From Spiroplasma ixodetis (GTDB taxonomy: Bacteria > Bacillota_I > Bacilli_A > Mycoplasmatales > VBWQ01), in NCBI RefSeq assembly GCF_027923845.1, contig NZ_AP026933.1, positions 992,001-1,056,000 on the forward strand: a DNA stretch of 64,000 bases, given 5' to 3'. Position numbers and translations under genes: made by a program. This document shows, piece by piece, positions 11,183 through 21,788 of this stretch (positions are counted from its first letter, which is position 1; each line of letters opens with the position of its first letter). Under the pieces are notes generated by a model that was not told where the DNA came from, ran no database searches, and was given only the letters and a program-made list of their open reading frames with translations.

Positions 11183-11367
11183 ATTTATAAAATTTAATAA
11201 ATCTAAACCTAAATAGTTAGGAATTTTTGTTGTAAAATAGTAAAAATAAAAAATATATTTTGTTGAAAAAAATATAAAAATGGTATATAATTATACCAAT
11301 AATTAATAATTTATTTTATCTTTTATTTAAAGAAAATTAAATTATATCCACATTTGAAATACGTCCC
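11183..11367. other. AT-rich 3' flank of the UPF0236 gene with shared boundary motif
   Basis: No gene. Holds GGAATTTTTGTTGT (11219-11232), a small hairpin TGGTATA-TAAT-TATACCA (11281-11298), and near the end ATTATATCC followed by ACGTCCCA (11341-11367). The second UPF0236 gene is followed by the same landmarks in the same order, which suggests this is the right end of a mobile unit. Confidence 0.5.
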
Positions 11368-12078
11368 ACAAACATCTTTAACATCTTGGTTTTATCTTAT
11401 CTTTAGATGAATAAACACCAAACATGGAATTCCATCAACAGATATTGCAAAAGAATTGGGAGTGACTTTGAAAACTGCTTGAAGAATGACTCATAAAATC
11501 AGAACACGTATTGCAAAACAAAAACCTCAATTTATTGTTGAAGGTACAGTGCAAATTGATGAAATGTATCTTTCACATATGGGTTTTAAAAAACAAGGAA
11601 GATCCTTGGTGAATAAAACCTTGATTGTTGGCATTTATCAAAAAACAACCAATAATTTAATTGTGAAAGTATTGAAAAACGCAAAGAGTAAAAATCTTTT
11701 GCAGTTTGCAAAAAACCACATTTCTTCAAAATGTCTTGTATATACTGATTCTTGAAAAGGATATTGCGATTTTAAATCAGTTTTCACTAAGCATGAAACA
11801 GTTAACCATCAAGATGGCTATGTTTCAAAAATTGGTGTAAATACCAACCAAATTGAATCAGTTTGAAAACATATAAGAAGAACATTTAAAACACATATCA
11901 AAGTTGCAAAACATCATGTTCATTTATATGCTAAAGAAGCTGCATATAAATTCAACAAGATACCTAGTTTTGAAACTGTAATGCTATGTTTGATTTAAAA
12001 ATGTGGGGAGAAGTCCGTAGATAGGCTTTTCTCAGCATTAGTGATAAAATTAAAATAGTACATAAAGGGAGAAAAGCC
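11368..12078 (+). mobile_element. 5'-truncated IS1595-A
   Basis: Starts abruptly inside the transposase gene (at CACAAACATC), directly after the UPF0236 boundary motif, and runs to the true right end. The hairpin module has lost 4 bp. The left part, including the zinc ribbon, is absent. Confidence 0.85.
11369..11998 (+). pseudogene. IS1595-A transposase, N-terminus missing
   Basis: Lacks about 63 N-terminal residues including both CxxC pairs. The catalytic region (QIDEMYLSH, VYTDSWKGY, NQIESVWKHIR) is intact to the TAA. Confidence 0.8.
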
Positions 12079-12092
12079 TAAATTATTTTACA

Positions 12093-12896
12093 TTAAAAAT
12101 TTGTATCTCTTAAAGCTGCTATTGGTTTATTATTTTTCTTATAAAGAATATTATTATAAAGAGTAAAAAATAACATCAAAATTATGTATAAGATTAAAAT
12201 TGCAAAGATATAAATAAAGAAAGTAGTTAAACTTTTATGAAAATCTAAAAATGGATATGGAAATGAATAATCAATTTCTGTCGTTCCTTTTCTTAAAAAA
12301 CCAACAAAATTTCCTTTAGCAAGTGCATAACCTAAATATGCAAACATGTAAATAGAAATAATTGGTATTCAAAGATATGTTTGTTTTCCGAGTTTTCAGT
12401 AGTATTTACCAGCAGAAAACATAAAATATAAAATCACTATCACTGGTACTATTAAATGTAATAAAAATGTATTTATAAAATTTAATATGCTAATACTATT
12501 ACTACTATCTAAATTATTTATCATTGGTTTAAATAATACAGCAAAAAATACGATAAGAGTTACGGTAATATAAACAGTAATTGCTAATGAAAATCGCCCA
12601 AAAACAAATTGTGCGCGATTGTCATGAAAACGATTTGTTAATACAAAACAAAAGAAAAGAAAAACTAAAAAATTTGATTGAATAGTAAAGGTAGAAATCA
12701 TTGTTCAAATACCAACTCATGGGCCATCTGGAGTTCATAAATTATGAGGATTAGGTGTTCCAACTGTTATTGGTTTATACTCAATTAAAACTATTGCAAA
12801 TTGCATTATTAGACCTATAACAGCAATAATTAGCCCAGATCAAAGTAAAAAATCAGAAAATTTACTTTTAAATCCTATATTTTTTCTTATTCCCAT
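12093..12896 (-). CDS. multi-spanning membrane protein (Pr6Pr-like)
   Basis: 267 residues read with UGA=Trp, from ATG 12896 to TAA 12093. About six hydrophobic helices: FLLWSGLIIAVIGLIMQFAI, a segment after TMISTFTIQSNF (LVFLFFCFVL), SLAITVYITVTLIVFFAVLF, FLLHLIVPVIVILYFMF, the WIPIISIYMFAYLGYALA stretch, and FIYIFAILILYIILMLFFTL. The pattern, with an aromatic loop and small motifs such as HLIVPV, resembles the Pr6Pr family of mollicute and Gram-positive membrane proteins of unknown role. The truncated IS1595 ends 14 bp after the stop. Family assignment is moderate. Confidence 0.65.
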
Positions 12897-12952
12897 ATGG
12901 ATCAACTCACAATTCTATATTTTTTCTATTTTAATTACATTATACATGATAT

Positions 12953-12958
12953 TATAAT
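12953..12958 (+). promoter_or_regulatory. -10 box TATAAT upstream of tsaB
   Basis: TATAAT in the divergent gap between the membrane protein and tsaB, 60 bp before the ATG. A TTAATT at 12931-12936 could be the -35 (16-bp spacing). Confidence 0.35.
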
Positions 12959-13018
12959 AAGTATGTAAGATATTAGAAAATTATTAATAGCAACTAAATG
13001 AAATAATAAGGTGATGTT

Positions 13019-13435
<417 letters not shown>

Positions 13436-13656
13436 TGTGAGAATGCTAACAATTTGTTTGATTTAATTTTTAACAACATCTCATTCTTTTAAATCAAATT
13501 GTAAAGTATTCAAATTAAATTAAATACACCTAATAATTTGTATTTTCTTTTCTTTTTTAAATTTGCTATATATGCAATTTACATTGCTGTTCAGTTTGAA
13601 AAATTGTTGAATTCATTCATTTTCATTATTCCCTCCAAAGTACATGTGGGGAGAAC
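13436..13656 (-). mobile_element. degenerate IS1595 left-end remnant
   Basis: About 220 bp align, with many substitutions and indels, to the first quarter of the IS1595 element: the end region (CATGTGGGGAGAACG), the start (CATTATTCCCTCC), and the zinc-ribbon coding region. It is far more diverged than any other copy, hence older. Confidence 0.7.
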
Positions 13657-13674
13657 GTTTTTTTATGTTTCTCA

Positions 13675-13781
13675 AATAAATAAATTTCTTGGTATTTTTT
13701 AATGACTTTTAATCTTCTATACCATAAACTTCTTTATTTTCTTTAAAAGCACTAATAACAGCTTCATCATAAATATTATTT
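13675..13781 (-). mobile_element. degenerate IS3 remnant
   Basis: AATAAATTTCTTGGT... to CTTCATCATAAATATTATT matches the start of orfB in the IS3 copy at 23990-24105, with several changes. An IS256 copy abuts it at 13782. Confidence 0.7.
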
Positions 13782-15154
13782 GGAAATGTTTAGTAATCTG
13801 TGTAACTTACAAAAATAACTATGTTTAATTAATTCTAGTAAATATAATTAAATGACTAGAAAGAGTGAGTTACAGATGGCTAAAAAAGATAACTTTAATA
13901 ATAATGATCCAATATCAAAAGCAGTAGATTTATTACTAGAAAATACTGAAGATTTAACAACAGTTTTTAAACCTGGCGGTTTATATAAAGAATTAACAAA
14001 AAGATTAGTTGAAAAAATGTTGAATTCTGAAATGCAAAATTATTTAGGATATGAAAAAATCAACATAGTACTACTGAAAATGCTCGTAATGGTACAAGTT
14101 CAAAAAAATTAATAACTCAACAAGGTAAAATTGAAATTGATGTACCAAGAGATCGCAATAGTAATTTTACTCCTGTAATAGTTCCTAAAAGGCAAAGAAG
14201 ATTTGATGGTTTTGATCAACAAGTTCTTTCCTTGTATGCAAAAGGAATGACATTATCTGACATTAGAATGCAGTTGCAAGAGTTATATCATGGTGCTGAT
14301 ATTAGTGAAAGTGTTATTAGTCAAATTACTGATGATGTTATTGATGATGTTAAAGCATGACAAAATCGACCATTAGAAAGTATTTATCCTATTGTTTATT
14401 TTGATTGTATAGTAGTTAAAGTACGACAAGATAAACGGATTATTAACAAATCAGTTTATATAGCATTAGGAGTTGATTTAGAAGGCAAAAAAGATGTTTT
14501 AGGATTATGAATTAGTGAAAATGAAGGTTCTAAGTTTTGATTATCTAATTTCACAGAAATGAAAAATCGTGGCTTAAATGATATTCTTATTGCTTGTAGT
14601 GATAATTTAACAGGCATGTCAGAAGCAATACAATCAGTTTATCCTAAAACAGAACATCAATTATGCATTGTTCATCAAATTAGAAATAGTTTAAAATATG
14701 TTTCATACAAACATCGAAAAGGTCTAGTTGCAGATTTAAAACCAATTTATAGTGCATGTAGTGAAGAACAAGCAATGCAAGCTTTAGAATCGTTTGAAAG
14801 TAAATGAAATAAACAATATCCTCAAATTACTAAATCTTGATATAAAAATTGAGATAATTTAATGGTTTTTATTAGTTATCCAGTAGAAATCAAAAGAGTG
14901 ATTTATACTACAAATGCTATTGAATCTGTTAATAGTCAATTACGAAAAATCATCAGAAATAAAAAGTTTTTCCTAATGATATGGCAGTTTTCAAAATATT
15001 TTACTTGGCAATTGAAAATATAACAAAAAAATGAACATTGCCTATTCAAAATTGAAATACAGCAATTGCTCATTTTATGATAAAATTTGAAGACAGAATT
15101 AATCTAAATTAGTAACTTTGTAAAACAAAGATACACAGATTATTAAAAAGCCTC
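13782..15154 (+). mobile_element. IS256-family element at a rearrangement junction
   Basis: Both ends are present, but the flanks differ: old inverted IS3 debris on the left (TATTATTT), intact IS3 on the right (AAGAAAAA). The right flank matches the left flank of the IS256 copy at 44905, so the two copies share one original insertion. Confidence 0.88.
13852..15112 (+). pseudogene. IS256 transposase, two frameshifts
   Basis: One A is missing in GAAAAAATCAAC (near 14055) and one in AAAAAGTTTTTCC (near 14962). The first deletion is shared with the IS256 copy at 46558. Confidence 0.85.
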
Positions 15155-15897
15155 AAGAAAAAATTCAAAATAATATTTATGATGAAGCTGTTATTAGTGC
15201 TTTTAAAGAAAATAAAGAAGTTTATGGTACTAGAAGATTAAAAGTCATACTAGCAAACCAAGAAATTTATTTATCACGCAGAAAAATTAAAAAAATTATG
15301 AATAAGCATAATTTAATATCAAAATACACTAAATTATCATTCAAAAATCATCATAATAAAGTCAATGATAGTCAAATTACCAATCTTGTTAATAGAGACT
15401 TTAATAATAGAATTAAAAATGAAGTTATTGTCAGTGATTTAACTTATGTTCAAGTTAATGGTAAATGAAACTATATTTGCCTATTAGTAGACCTGTACAA
15501 CCGCGAAATTATTGGACATAGTGTTGGAGTTAAAAAAGATGCATCATTAGTACATCAAGCATTTATGCACTCAAATCGCTGTTTAAAAGATATTCAAATA
15601 TTTCATAGCGATCGCGGTAATGAATTCAAAAATAAAACTATTGATAAACTTTTATTAGCATTCAATATTACCCGTTCTTTAAGCAAAAAAGGATGTCCTT
15701 ATGACAATGCTGTTGCTGAAGCAACTTTTAAAACTTTCAAAACAGAGTTTATTAATGATAAAAATTTTACATCATTAATCCAATTAAAATTAGAATTATT
15801 TGATTACATAAATTGATATAACAACATAAGAATTCACAGCACTCTAAACTACCTAACTCCCGTTAAATATCATGAACAAATGTCTACCAAAAAATAG
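15155..15897 (+). pseudogene. IS3-family transposase OrfB, 5' truncated
   Basis: Reads from IQNNIYDEAVISAFKENKEV through the rve core: IVSDLTYVQVNGKW (first Asp), FHSDRGNEFKNKT (second Asp), KKGCPYDNAVAEATFKTFK (catalytic Glu), ending YHEQMSTKK. The first about 30 residues lie on the other side of the breakpoint, before 44904. Otherwise undamaged; one residue differs from other copies (K for N after NEF). Confidence 0.82.
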
Positions 15898-15920
15898 TCC
15901 TAAAAAGGGTTGCCATTCCA
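15155..15920 (+). mobile_element. 3' part of an IS3-family element
   Basis: Begins in orfB right after IS256 and runs to the right end GGTTGCCATTCCA. The ATC that follows (15921-15923) matches the ATC before the IS3 left end at 43500, so these are two halves of one insertion in the BspA-like gene. Confidence 0.88.
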
Positions 15921-16114
15921 ATCAAGATTTATCATCTTGAGATACTTCAAATGTTACGAATATGAATTGAATGTTTCATGGTGCTATATCTTTTAATCAA
16001 AATATATCAAATTGAGATGTATCTAATGTTATGAAATACGAATCTTTTTCTTTTGAATCAGGAATTGATAACTCAAAAAAATTACCAAAGTTTAAAAAAT
16101 TTTTAATAATTTAA
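15921..16114 (+). pseudogene. BspA-like (DUF285) surface protein, 3' fragment
   Basis: Encodes DLSSWDTSNVTNMNWMFHGA followed by a second unit SFNQNISNWDVSNVMKYES and a basic tail to TAA. FxxxxSFNQDLSxWDTSNVTNM is the hallmark of DUF285 repeats found in mollicute surface lipoproteins. Joined through the shared ATC to the 5' part ending at 43499 it gives FNQDLSSWDTSNVTNM in frame. Confidence 0.82.
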
Positions 16115-16127
16115 AATACTAGTTAGT

Positions 16128-16158
16128 TTAAAAATAGTGCTAATTAGCACTATTTTTA
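16128..16158. terminator. bidirectional terminator between bspA 3' end and mreB
   Basis: AAATAGTGC-TAATTA-GCACTATTT flanked by A and T runs on both sides, so it can serve both convergent genes. Confidence 0.75.
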
Positions 16159-17002
16159 AATTGATTTAAGATTTTTATAGTTTTTTATCCTAAATCTTCG
16201 TCCTTTATTAGAATTTCACGACTAGGATTTTGTTCAATTATTAATTGTTTGTAAATTGTATCACAATATTTTACACAACCATCAATAACATTATCTAAAG
16301 GATTTGGAGCAGTCCGCACTTCAAAAAGATCTCCTTCATATTTTTGGCGCATTGGTTTTGTAACTTTTTCAGTTTTAACTTCAATATAATATTCTTTAGC
16401 TAATTCTTCTTCAATAAATTTATCAACTTTTTTAATATAAGCTCCACCACCACAAATTGTGATTCCCTTACCTTTTTTCTTTAAATCACTAATACTTCCA
16501 GCAGCCTTGTCACCAGCAGTTCTTAGTACTCTACGAATGGCTGGAATAATATGTTCTTTGAATTGAACTTGCATAACATTTGCACGAATTTCTTCTGGTG
16601 TAATTTCAATAGTTTTAGAAATTGACATTGTTTCTCCTGGCTGAGAATTTAATCTAGGTAATGAAAAACCCGAAATTGTGTATGGTTTTTCATCTTGATA
16701 TTTCATAAGTGAACCAATATTTTAATAACATCTTCAGCTTCTTTTATTCCAACTTTTAAGGCATGTTTTTTTATAATATATTCTTGAACTTTTTGTATTA
16801 AATAGTCACCAGCACAATGTGTTGTATATGAATATAATATTGAATTATTACTAATAATAGCAACATCAGTACTGCCACCACCAATATCAATGCACATAAT
16901 TGCACTTCCAAAAATATCTTGCCCTGAACCTAAGGCTGCCATTTTAACTTCTTCTTGTACAAATCCACGGAGTGCTCCTAAACGATATACAATATTTTCT
17001 AA

Positions 17003-17866
17003 GAACCTGTTTAGAATCTTTTTAATAAAATTGAAATAAAGGACAGAACAACCATTTGTAAACTAGTATTTAGTTTTCTTTCACAATTTTTTCATAATCT
17101 TCTGCATTTTTCTAATCATGCAAAGCTTCGTTCTACAACTCATCTTTTTGGTAGTACTACAAAAGAATGTAATTCATTACGTTTTACAACTTCAACATTT
17201 GCATTTATGATTGTTTTGATTGCAGAAGCAAATTTTTCACCAGTATAGCCAGCATCTACTATTATTTTTTGAACTGTAGAAAGATTTTCTTTTTCACTTT
17301 TAATCATTATGATAGCACTATTACGATCTGTTTTTTCTGCTGTAGTTATGTAAATTGCATGTGGTAAACCTTGCGTATCAACTGCAATATGACGTTTTAT
17401 TCCTGAAATCTTTTTACCAGCATCATAACCTTTATTTTCAGTAGTATCTGTATTTTTAACACTTTGCGAATCAATTATACAAAAACTAGTTTTTTCTTTT
17501 CGATGATTCTTAATACGAATCTTTTTAACTAATTTTTTTAAAATTAATTGCAATACACTAGGTTCTTTATCATTGTTTTTACTTCAAATTTGGAAATAAT
17601 AATATACAGTTTGTCATTTTGGAAAATTTTTTGGTAACATTCTTCATTGACAACCACTTTTTAATACATATAAAACTGCACAAAACACTTCATATAAATC
17701 TAAATTTCTTGGTTTTGTTTTCTTTTTTGCTGTTTTCTAAAGTTGATTTTATGTTCTCAAATTGTTCTTTAGTAACATGACTTGGATAATTTTTATGCAT
17801 ATATACCTCTTATTTTAAAATATATAGTAATTTTACCTTATTTTCTAAAAGATTCTAAACAGGTTC
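17003..17866 (-). mobile_element. IS5-family element in mreB
   Basis: Ends GAACCTGTTTAGAATCTTTT at both sides as inverted repeats; TSD TAA (17000-17002, 17867-17869). The short TTA/TAA duplication fits the IS5 family. Confidence 0.9.
17011..17800 (-). pseudogene. IS5-family transposase, frameshifted
   Basis: About 262 codons in the unbroken family sequence. N-terminal DUF4096-like part (YEVFCAVLYVLKSGCQWRML, PKNFPKWQTVYYYF), then IIDSQSVKNTDTTENKGYDA with the first Asp, IVDAGYTGEKF with the second, and VVERSFAWLEKCRRL with the Glu. Here one extra A in the run at about 17721 (GCAAAAAAGA) shifts the frame after about 25 codons. Confidence 0.85.
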
Positions 17867-18283
17867 TAAAGCTTCTTTTTGTACTGAATTAATTTCACTT
17901 GGTGTTGCCATCAACACAATCAAGTTACGATTTTTATCACTTTGTTTTAAATCTTTAATTTCAAGTCTAAAATCTTGAAAAATTTTAGTAAGAATACGTT
18001 GTAAAGCATCTGGATCAGCAATATTACCATCACGAACTGGACGTTTAATAATAACATTTTCATTTGTTTTGTCAGTTAAAGCCTTAGCCTCTTCACCGTA
18101 AAGAATTCTATTTTTTTCATAGTCTTCAGCTAAATAGGTTGGAGCATCATATCTAAGACCTATATTAATATGTCTAGCTTTAAAGTTTTCTGTTCCGATA
18201 TCTAAAGCTAATCATTGATAATCAGTTATTGATTTAAGTTTGTTATTTTTCTGATTTAAATTTTCTTTTCTTGTTTTAAACAT

Positions 18284-18468
18284 TTCTCTAATTTTCCTTT
18301 CTTTAAATACTTAAATTTTATCTAAATTAATTTTACATGATTTTATAAATAAGTTATTTATATTAATTTATAAGGAAATATGGGATTAATGTTGATAATT
18401 TTTATTTATTATATTTTGTTTAAAAAACAGCAAAAACTTTGAAGTATTTAATATATCTAATTTTATAA
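18284..18468. other. mreB upstream region
   Basis: 185 bp of AT-rich sequence between the mreB start and IS30. It should contain the mreB promoter, but no box is convincing. No gene seen. Confidence 0.4.
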
Positions 18469-19544
18469 GCAAAATTGTAAAGGTAAGTGCAACTAAATTA
18501 TTTTTCTATTCAAATATTCGATTGGTGAAAGAAAATTTAGTATTTTTCTGGGTCTTTGGTTTAAAGACAATATAAATTTATGAACTTCATTTTTATTAGT
18601 TTTTGAAAAAATAAATTTTTTAGGAAATTTTTCTCTAATTAAACCATTAGTATTTTCATTAGTACCTCTTTGTCAAGGTGAATATGGATTTGCAAAATAA
18701 ATTTTCACATCTAACTTTTTTCAAGTTGTTGTCAATTTGCAAATTCTTTACCACGATCAAAAGTAATAGTTTTAACAATATTTTTAGGAAGAATTGATAA
18801 ATAATGAATGATATTTTTTTAATAACTTTAGTAGTTTTGTTTTTAACTAACATTGCTAAAGTAAATCGTGATACTCTTTCAACTAAAGTTATTAAACATG
18901 ATTTACTTTTACCTCTTGATGATACTATAGTATCTCCTTCTCAATGACCAAGAGTTATGCGATCATTAACATTATTATCTCGTTCTTTAATTGATTTACC
19001 ATTAAATTTACCACGATTTTCTTGAGATCTTCGTTTTTTACCTTTTCTTCTTAAATTTTTACTAGTAACTTTATCAAATAATCCAGAATAAATTCAATTG
19101 TAAATTGTTTTAAAGCTGATAGCTCATTGTTTATGAAAATTTTTAATTCTGCCATAAATTTGTTCAGGTGATCAGCCCAATAATAGTTTTTGTTGTATAT
19201 ATTTGACTAAATCTTTATATTTAAACTTATGAAAAATAATATGTGATTTTTTTCTATTTACAGCTTTATTTTGTGCAATTAATGAAAAATAATGATCATT
19301 ATCTTTATTTCTATTAACTTCTCGAATAATAGTACTAATACTTCGATTAAGATTTTTAGCTATTTCACTAATTTTAACTTTAAATTTCAATTGATTCTCA
19401 ATATAAATTCTTTCATCTATCCCAATATGTTTATAACTCATATAAAAACTCCTTACTTTTTCTAAACTAAATTTAGCATTATGAAATTTTTATATGAGAA
19501 TTTTTTGCAATTTTATTTACTTGCACTTACAAGTATAATTCAGC
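18469..19544 (-). mobile_element. IS30-like element, copy 2
   Basis: Both ends present. Flanks TATAA / AAATTAA allow a 2-bp AA duplication. It lies between the mreB and ruvX starts and may separate them from upstream promoter sequence. Confidence 0.82.
18493..19441 (-). pseudogene. IS30 transposase, frameshifted
   Basis: Besides the common A6 site this copy has an extra 1-bp loss in the T run near 18815 (ATATTTTTTTAATAAC for ATATTTTTATTAATAAC). Confidence 0.75.
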
Positions 19545-19593
19545 AAATTAATATATTATTAAAATTAAAAAAAATATTAAGTATAATAAATTT

Positions 19594-20019
19594 ATGAAAT
19601 ATTTAGGCATTGATTTAGGTAGTAAAACATTAGGACTTGCTCGTGGTGAAGGAAAAATTGCTTTTTCTTGAAAAACTATTCGTTTCCCAGAGCATGATTT
19701 TAATAATGCTATTATCCAACTCCAAAATGTTATTAAAGAATATGATGCTGATATTCTTGTTTTTGGTTACCCTTTAAACATGGATAGCACAGTCGGCCCC
19801 AGCGCAAAAATTGTTTTAAATTTTATTGATAAATTTAAATTAACACAAAATAATGATAAACTAAATATTGTTTTACAAGATGAAAGAAGAACTACCTATT
19901 CTTCGCAGCAAATATTAATTAAATCTAATGTTTCTTCAAATAAAAGAAAACAAGTTAAAGATCAATTGGCTGCTGCTATTATTTTACAATCATACTTTGA
20001 TAAAATAACTCAATCTTAA
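19594..20019 (+). CDS. ruvX: RuvX/YqgF, pre-16S rRNA nuclease / resolvase-like
   Basis: 141 residues, full length for the family. RNase H-like fold: MKYLGIDLGSKTLGLA (first Asp), VFGYPLNMDSTVGPSA, LQDERRTTYSSQQ (acidic residues) and VKDQLAAAIILQSYFD at the C-terminus. It is thought to mature the 16S rRNA 5' end or act on Holliday junctions. Intact. udk starts 16 bp after its stop, so they form an operon. A weak TATAAT-like box (GTATAATAA) sits just upstream. Confidence 0.9.
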
Positions 20020-20055
20020 ATTTTAGGAGATAAATGTGAAATATAAAAAAATTAA

Positions 20056-20994
20056 GGCTTTTCTCCCTTTATGTACTATTTTAATTTTATCACATAAATG
20101 CTGAGAAAAGCCTATCTACGAACTTCTCCCCACATTTTTAAATCAAACATAGAATTACAGTTTCAAAACTAGGTATCTTGTTGAATTTATATGCAGCTTC
20201 TTTAGCATATAAATGAACATGATGTTTTGCAACTTTGATATGTGTTTTAAATGTTCTTCTTATATGTTTTCAAACTGATTCAATTTGGTTGGTATTTACA
20301 CCAATTTTTGAAACATAGCCATCTTGATGGTTAACTGTTTCATGCTTAGTGAAAACTGATTTAAAATCGCAATATCCTTTTCAAGAATCAGTATATACAA
20401 GACATTTTGAAGAAATGTGGTTTTTTGCAAACTGCAAAAGATTTTTACTCTTTGCGTTTTTCAATACTTTCACAATTAAATTATTGGTTGTTTTTTGATA
20501 AATGCCAACAATCAAGGTTTTATTCACCAAGGATCTTCCTTGTTTTTTAAAACCCATATGTGAAAGATACATTTCATCAATTTGCACTGTACCTTCAACA
20601 ATAAATTGAGGTTTTTGTTTTGCAATACGTGTTCTGATTTTATGAGTCATTCTTCAAGCAGTTTTCAAAGTCACTCCCAATTCTTTTGCAATATCTGTTG
20701 ATGGAATTCCATGTTTGGTGTTTATTCATCTAAAGATAAGATAAAACCAAGATGTTAAAGATGTTTGTGACCTTGAAAATATGGTGGCTGTGAGAATGCT
20801 AAATGTTTGATTACATTTTAAACATCTCATTCTTTTTAAATCAGAAGTATTCAAATTAAAATTAAAACACCTAATACATTTGTTTTCTTTCAAATTTGCT
20901 ATATATGCAAGACATTGCTGTTCAGTTTGAAAAGCATTGTTGAATTCATTCAGTTTCATTATTCCCTCCACAAGTACATGTGGGGAGAAGTCCG
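20056..20994 (-). mobile_element. IS1595-A element in udk
   Basis: 939 bp; TSD AAAATTAA on both sides. Left end CGGAC, but its internal copy reads GTTCG as in subtype B, so it is a recombinant at the right side. Confidence 0.92.
20138..20959 (-). CDS. IS1595-A transposase, intact
   Basis: 273 residues. Zinc ribbon: CIRC and CLKC pairs (residues about 28-53). HTH (STDIAKELGVTLKTAWRM). ISXO2-like catalytic domain with QIDEMYLSH, VYTDSWKGY, NQIESVWKHIRRTFK. One substitution, LTATIF for LTGTIF. ATG preceded by GGAGGGAATA. Confidence 0.88.
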
Positions 20995-21635
20995 AAAATT
21001 AATTTAATCGCTATCGCTGGCGGCAGTGCTTCAGGAAAAACAACAGTAGCAGAAAAAATTGGTGAAGCTTGTAATAAAAAAATGTCATTTTTGTACAAAT
21101 GGATAATTATTATCATGACCTTAGTAATTTAAAAGTTGAAGAAAGAAAAAACTAATTTTGATCACCCTAATGCTATTGATATGAAATTATTAATTTATGA
21201 TTTAGAACAATTATTACTCGGCAATGCTATTGAAGAGCCTATTTATGATTTTAAAATCAATAGTCGCAGTAAAAACACTGAGATTATTGGTCCGGGTGAC
21301 GTTATCATTCTGGATGGTATTTTTGCTTTAGAAAATCCTATTATTCGTGAATTATCTACTATCAAAATTTTTGTTGATACTGATAGTGATACTAGACTAC
21401 TAAGAAGAATTAAACGAGATGTTAGTTTTAGAAATCGTACTCTTGACAGTGTTTTACAACAATATGCATTAACTGTTAAACCTATGCATGATGCTTTTGT
21501 TGAGCCAACTAAACGTTATGCTGATATTATTATTCCTTTTGATTTTCATAATACTGTAGCTATTGATATTATTGCTACTAAAATTAAAGCAATTATTAAA
21601 TAATTGCTTTAAGCTTTAATTTTTAAAATAACAAT

Positions 21636-21661
21636 AAAATGCATCTTTAAGATGCATTTTT
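21636..21661 (+). terminator. terminator after udk
   Basis: AAAATGCATC-TTTAA-GATGCATTTT, a 10-bp stem followed by T. Confidence 0.75.
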
Positions 21662-21788
21662 AAATTGTTTTTTATTGTTTTTAAGTTAACAAGAAGATTA
21701 TCAACTTAAATAATCAATTTTGTCTTCATTTAGAAGAGATAAAATATTAAATTTTTGTATTTGCATTACTTGCTCATAAACACTATTT

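Larger units (their letters stand above)
16185..18283 (-). pseudogene. mreB: MreB-family actin-like protein, interrupted by IS5 and frameshifted
   Basis: ATG 18283 (AAAGGA upstream) to TAA 16185. MreB paralogues form the cytoskeletal ribbon that gives Spiroplasma its helical shape and swimming. Seen: phosphate-1 region ALDIGTENFKARHINIG, then YGEEAKALTDKTNENVIIKRPVRDGNIAD typical of MreB, phosphate-2 MCIDIGGGSTDVAIIS, and the adenosine motif TICGGGAYIK. A long N-terminal extension precedes the actin fold. Removing IS5 (17003-17866) with one TAA joins VQKEALENIVYRLGALRGF in frame. A one-base loss near 16712 then breaks DVIKI-GSLMKYQ. Which of the usual five paralogues this is I cannot say. Confidence 0.82.
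20036..21603 (+). pseudogene. udk: uridine kinase, interrupted by IS1595 and frameshifted
   Basis: GTG start at 20036 behind TAGGAGATAAAT. Removing IS1595 with one AAAATTAA joins KYKKINLIAIAGGSASGKTT in frame, with the P-loop GGSASGKT. Later motifs: NFDHPNAIDM, IILDGIFALE, FVDTDSDTRLLRRIKRD and a C-terminal TKRYADIIIPF. The enzyme phosphorylates uridine/cytidine in pyrimidine salvage. Two one-base losses are inferred, in CATTTTTGTAC (about 21090) and GAAAGAAAAAACT (about 21146). Both are in homopolymers. Confidence 0.85.
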
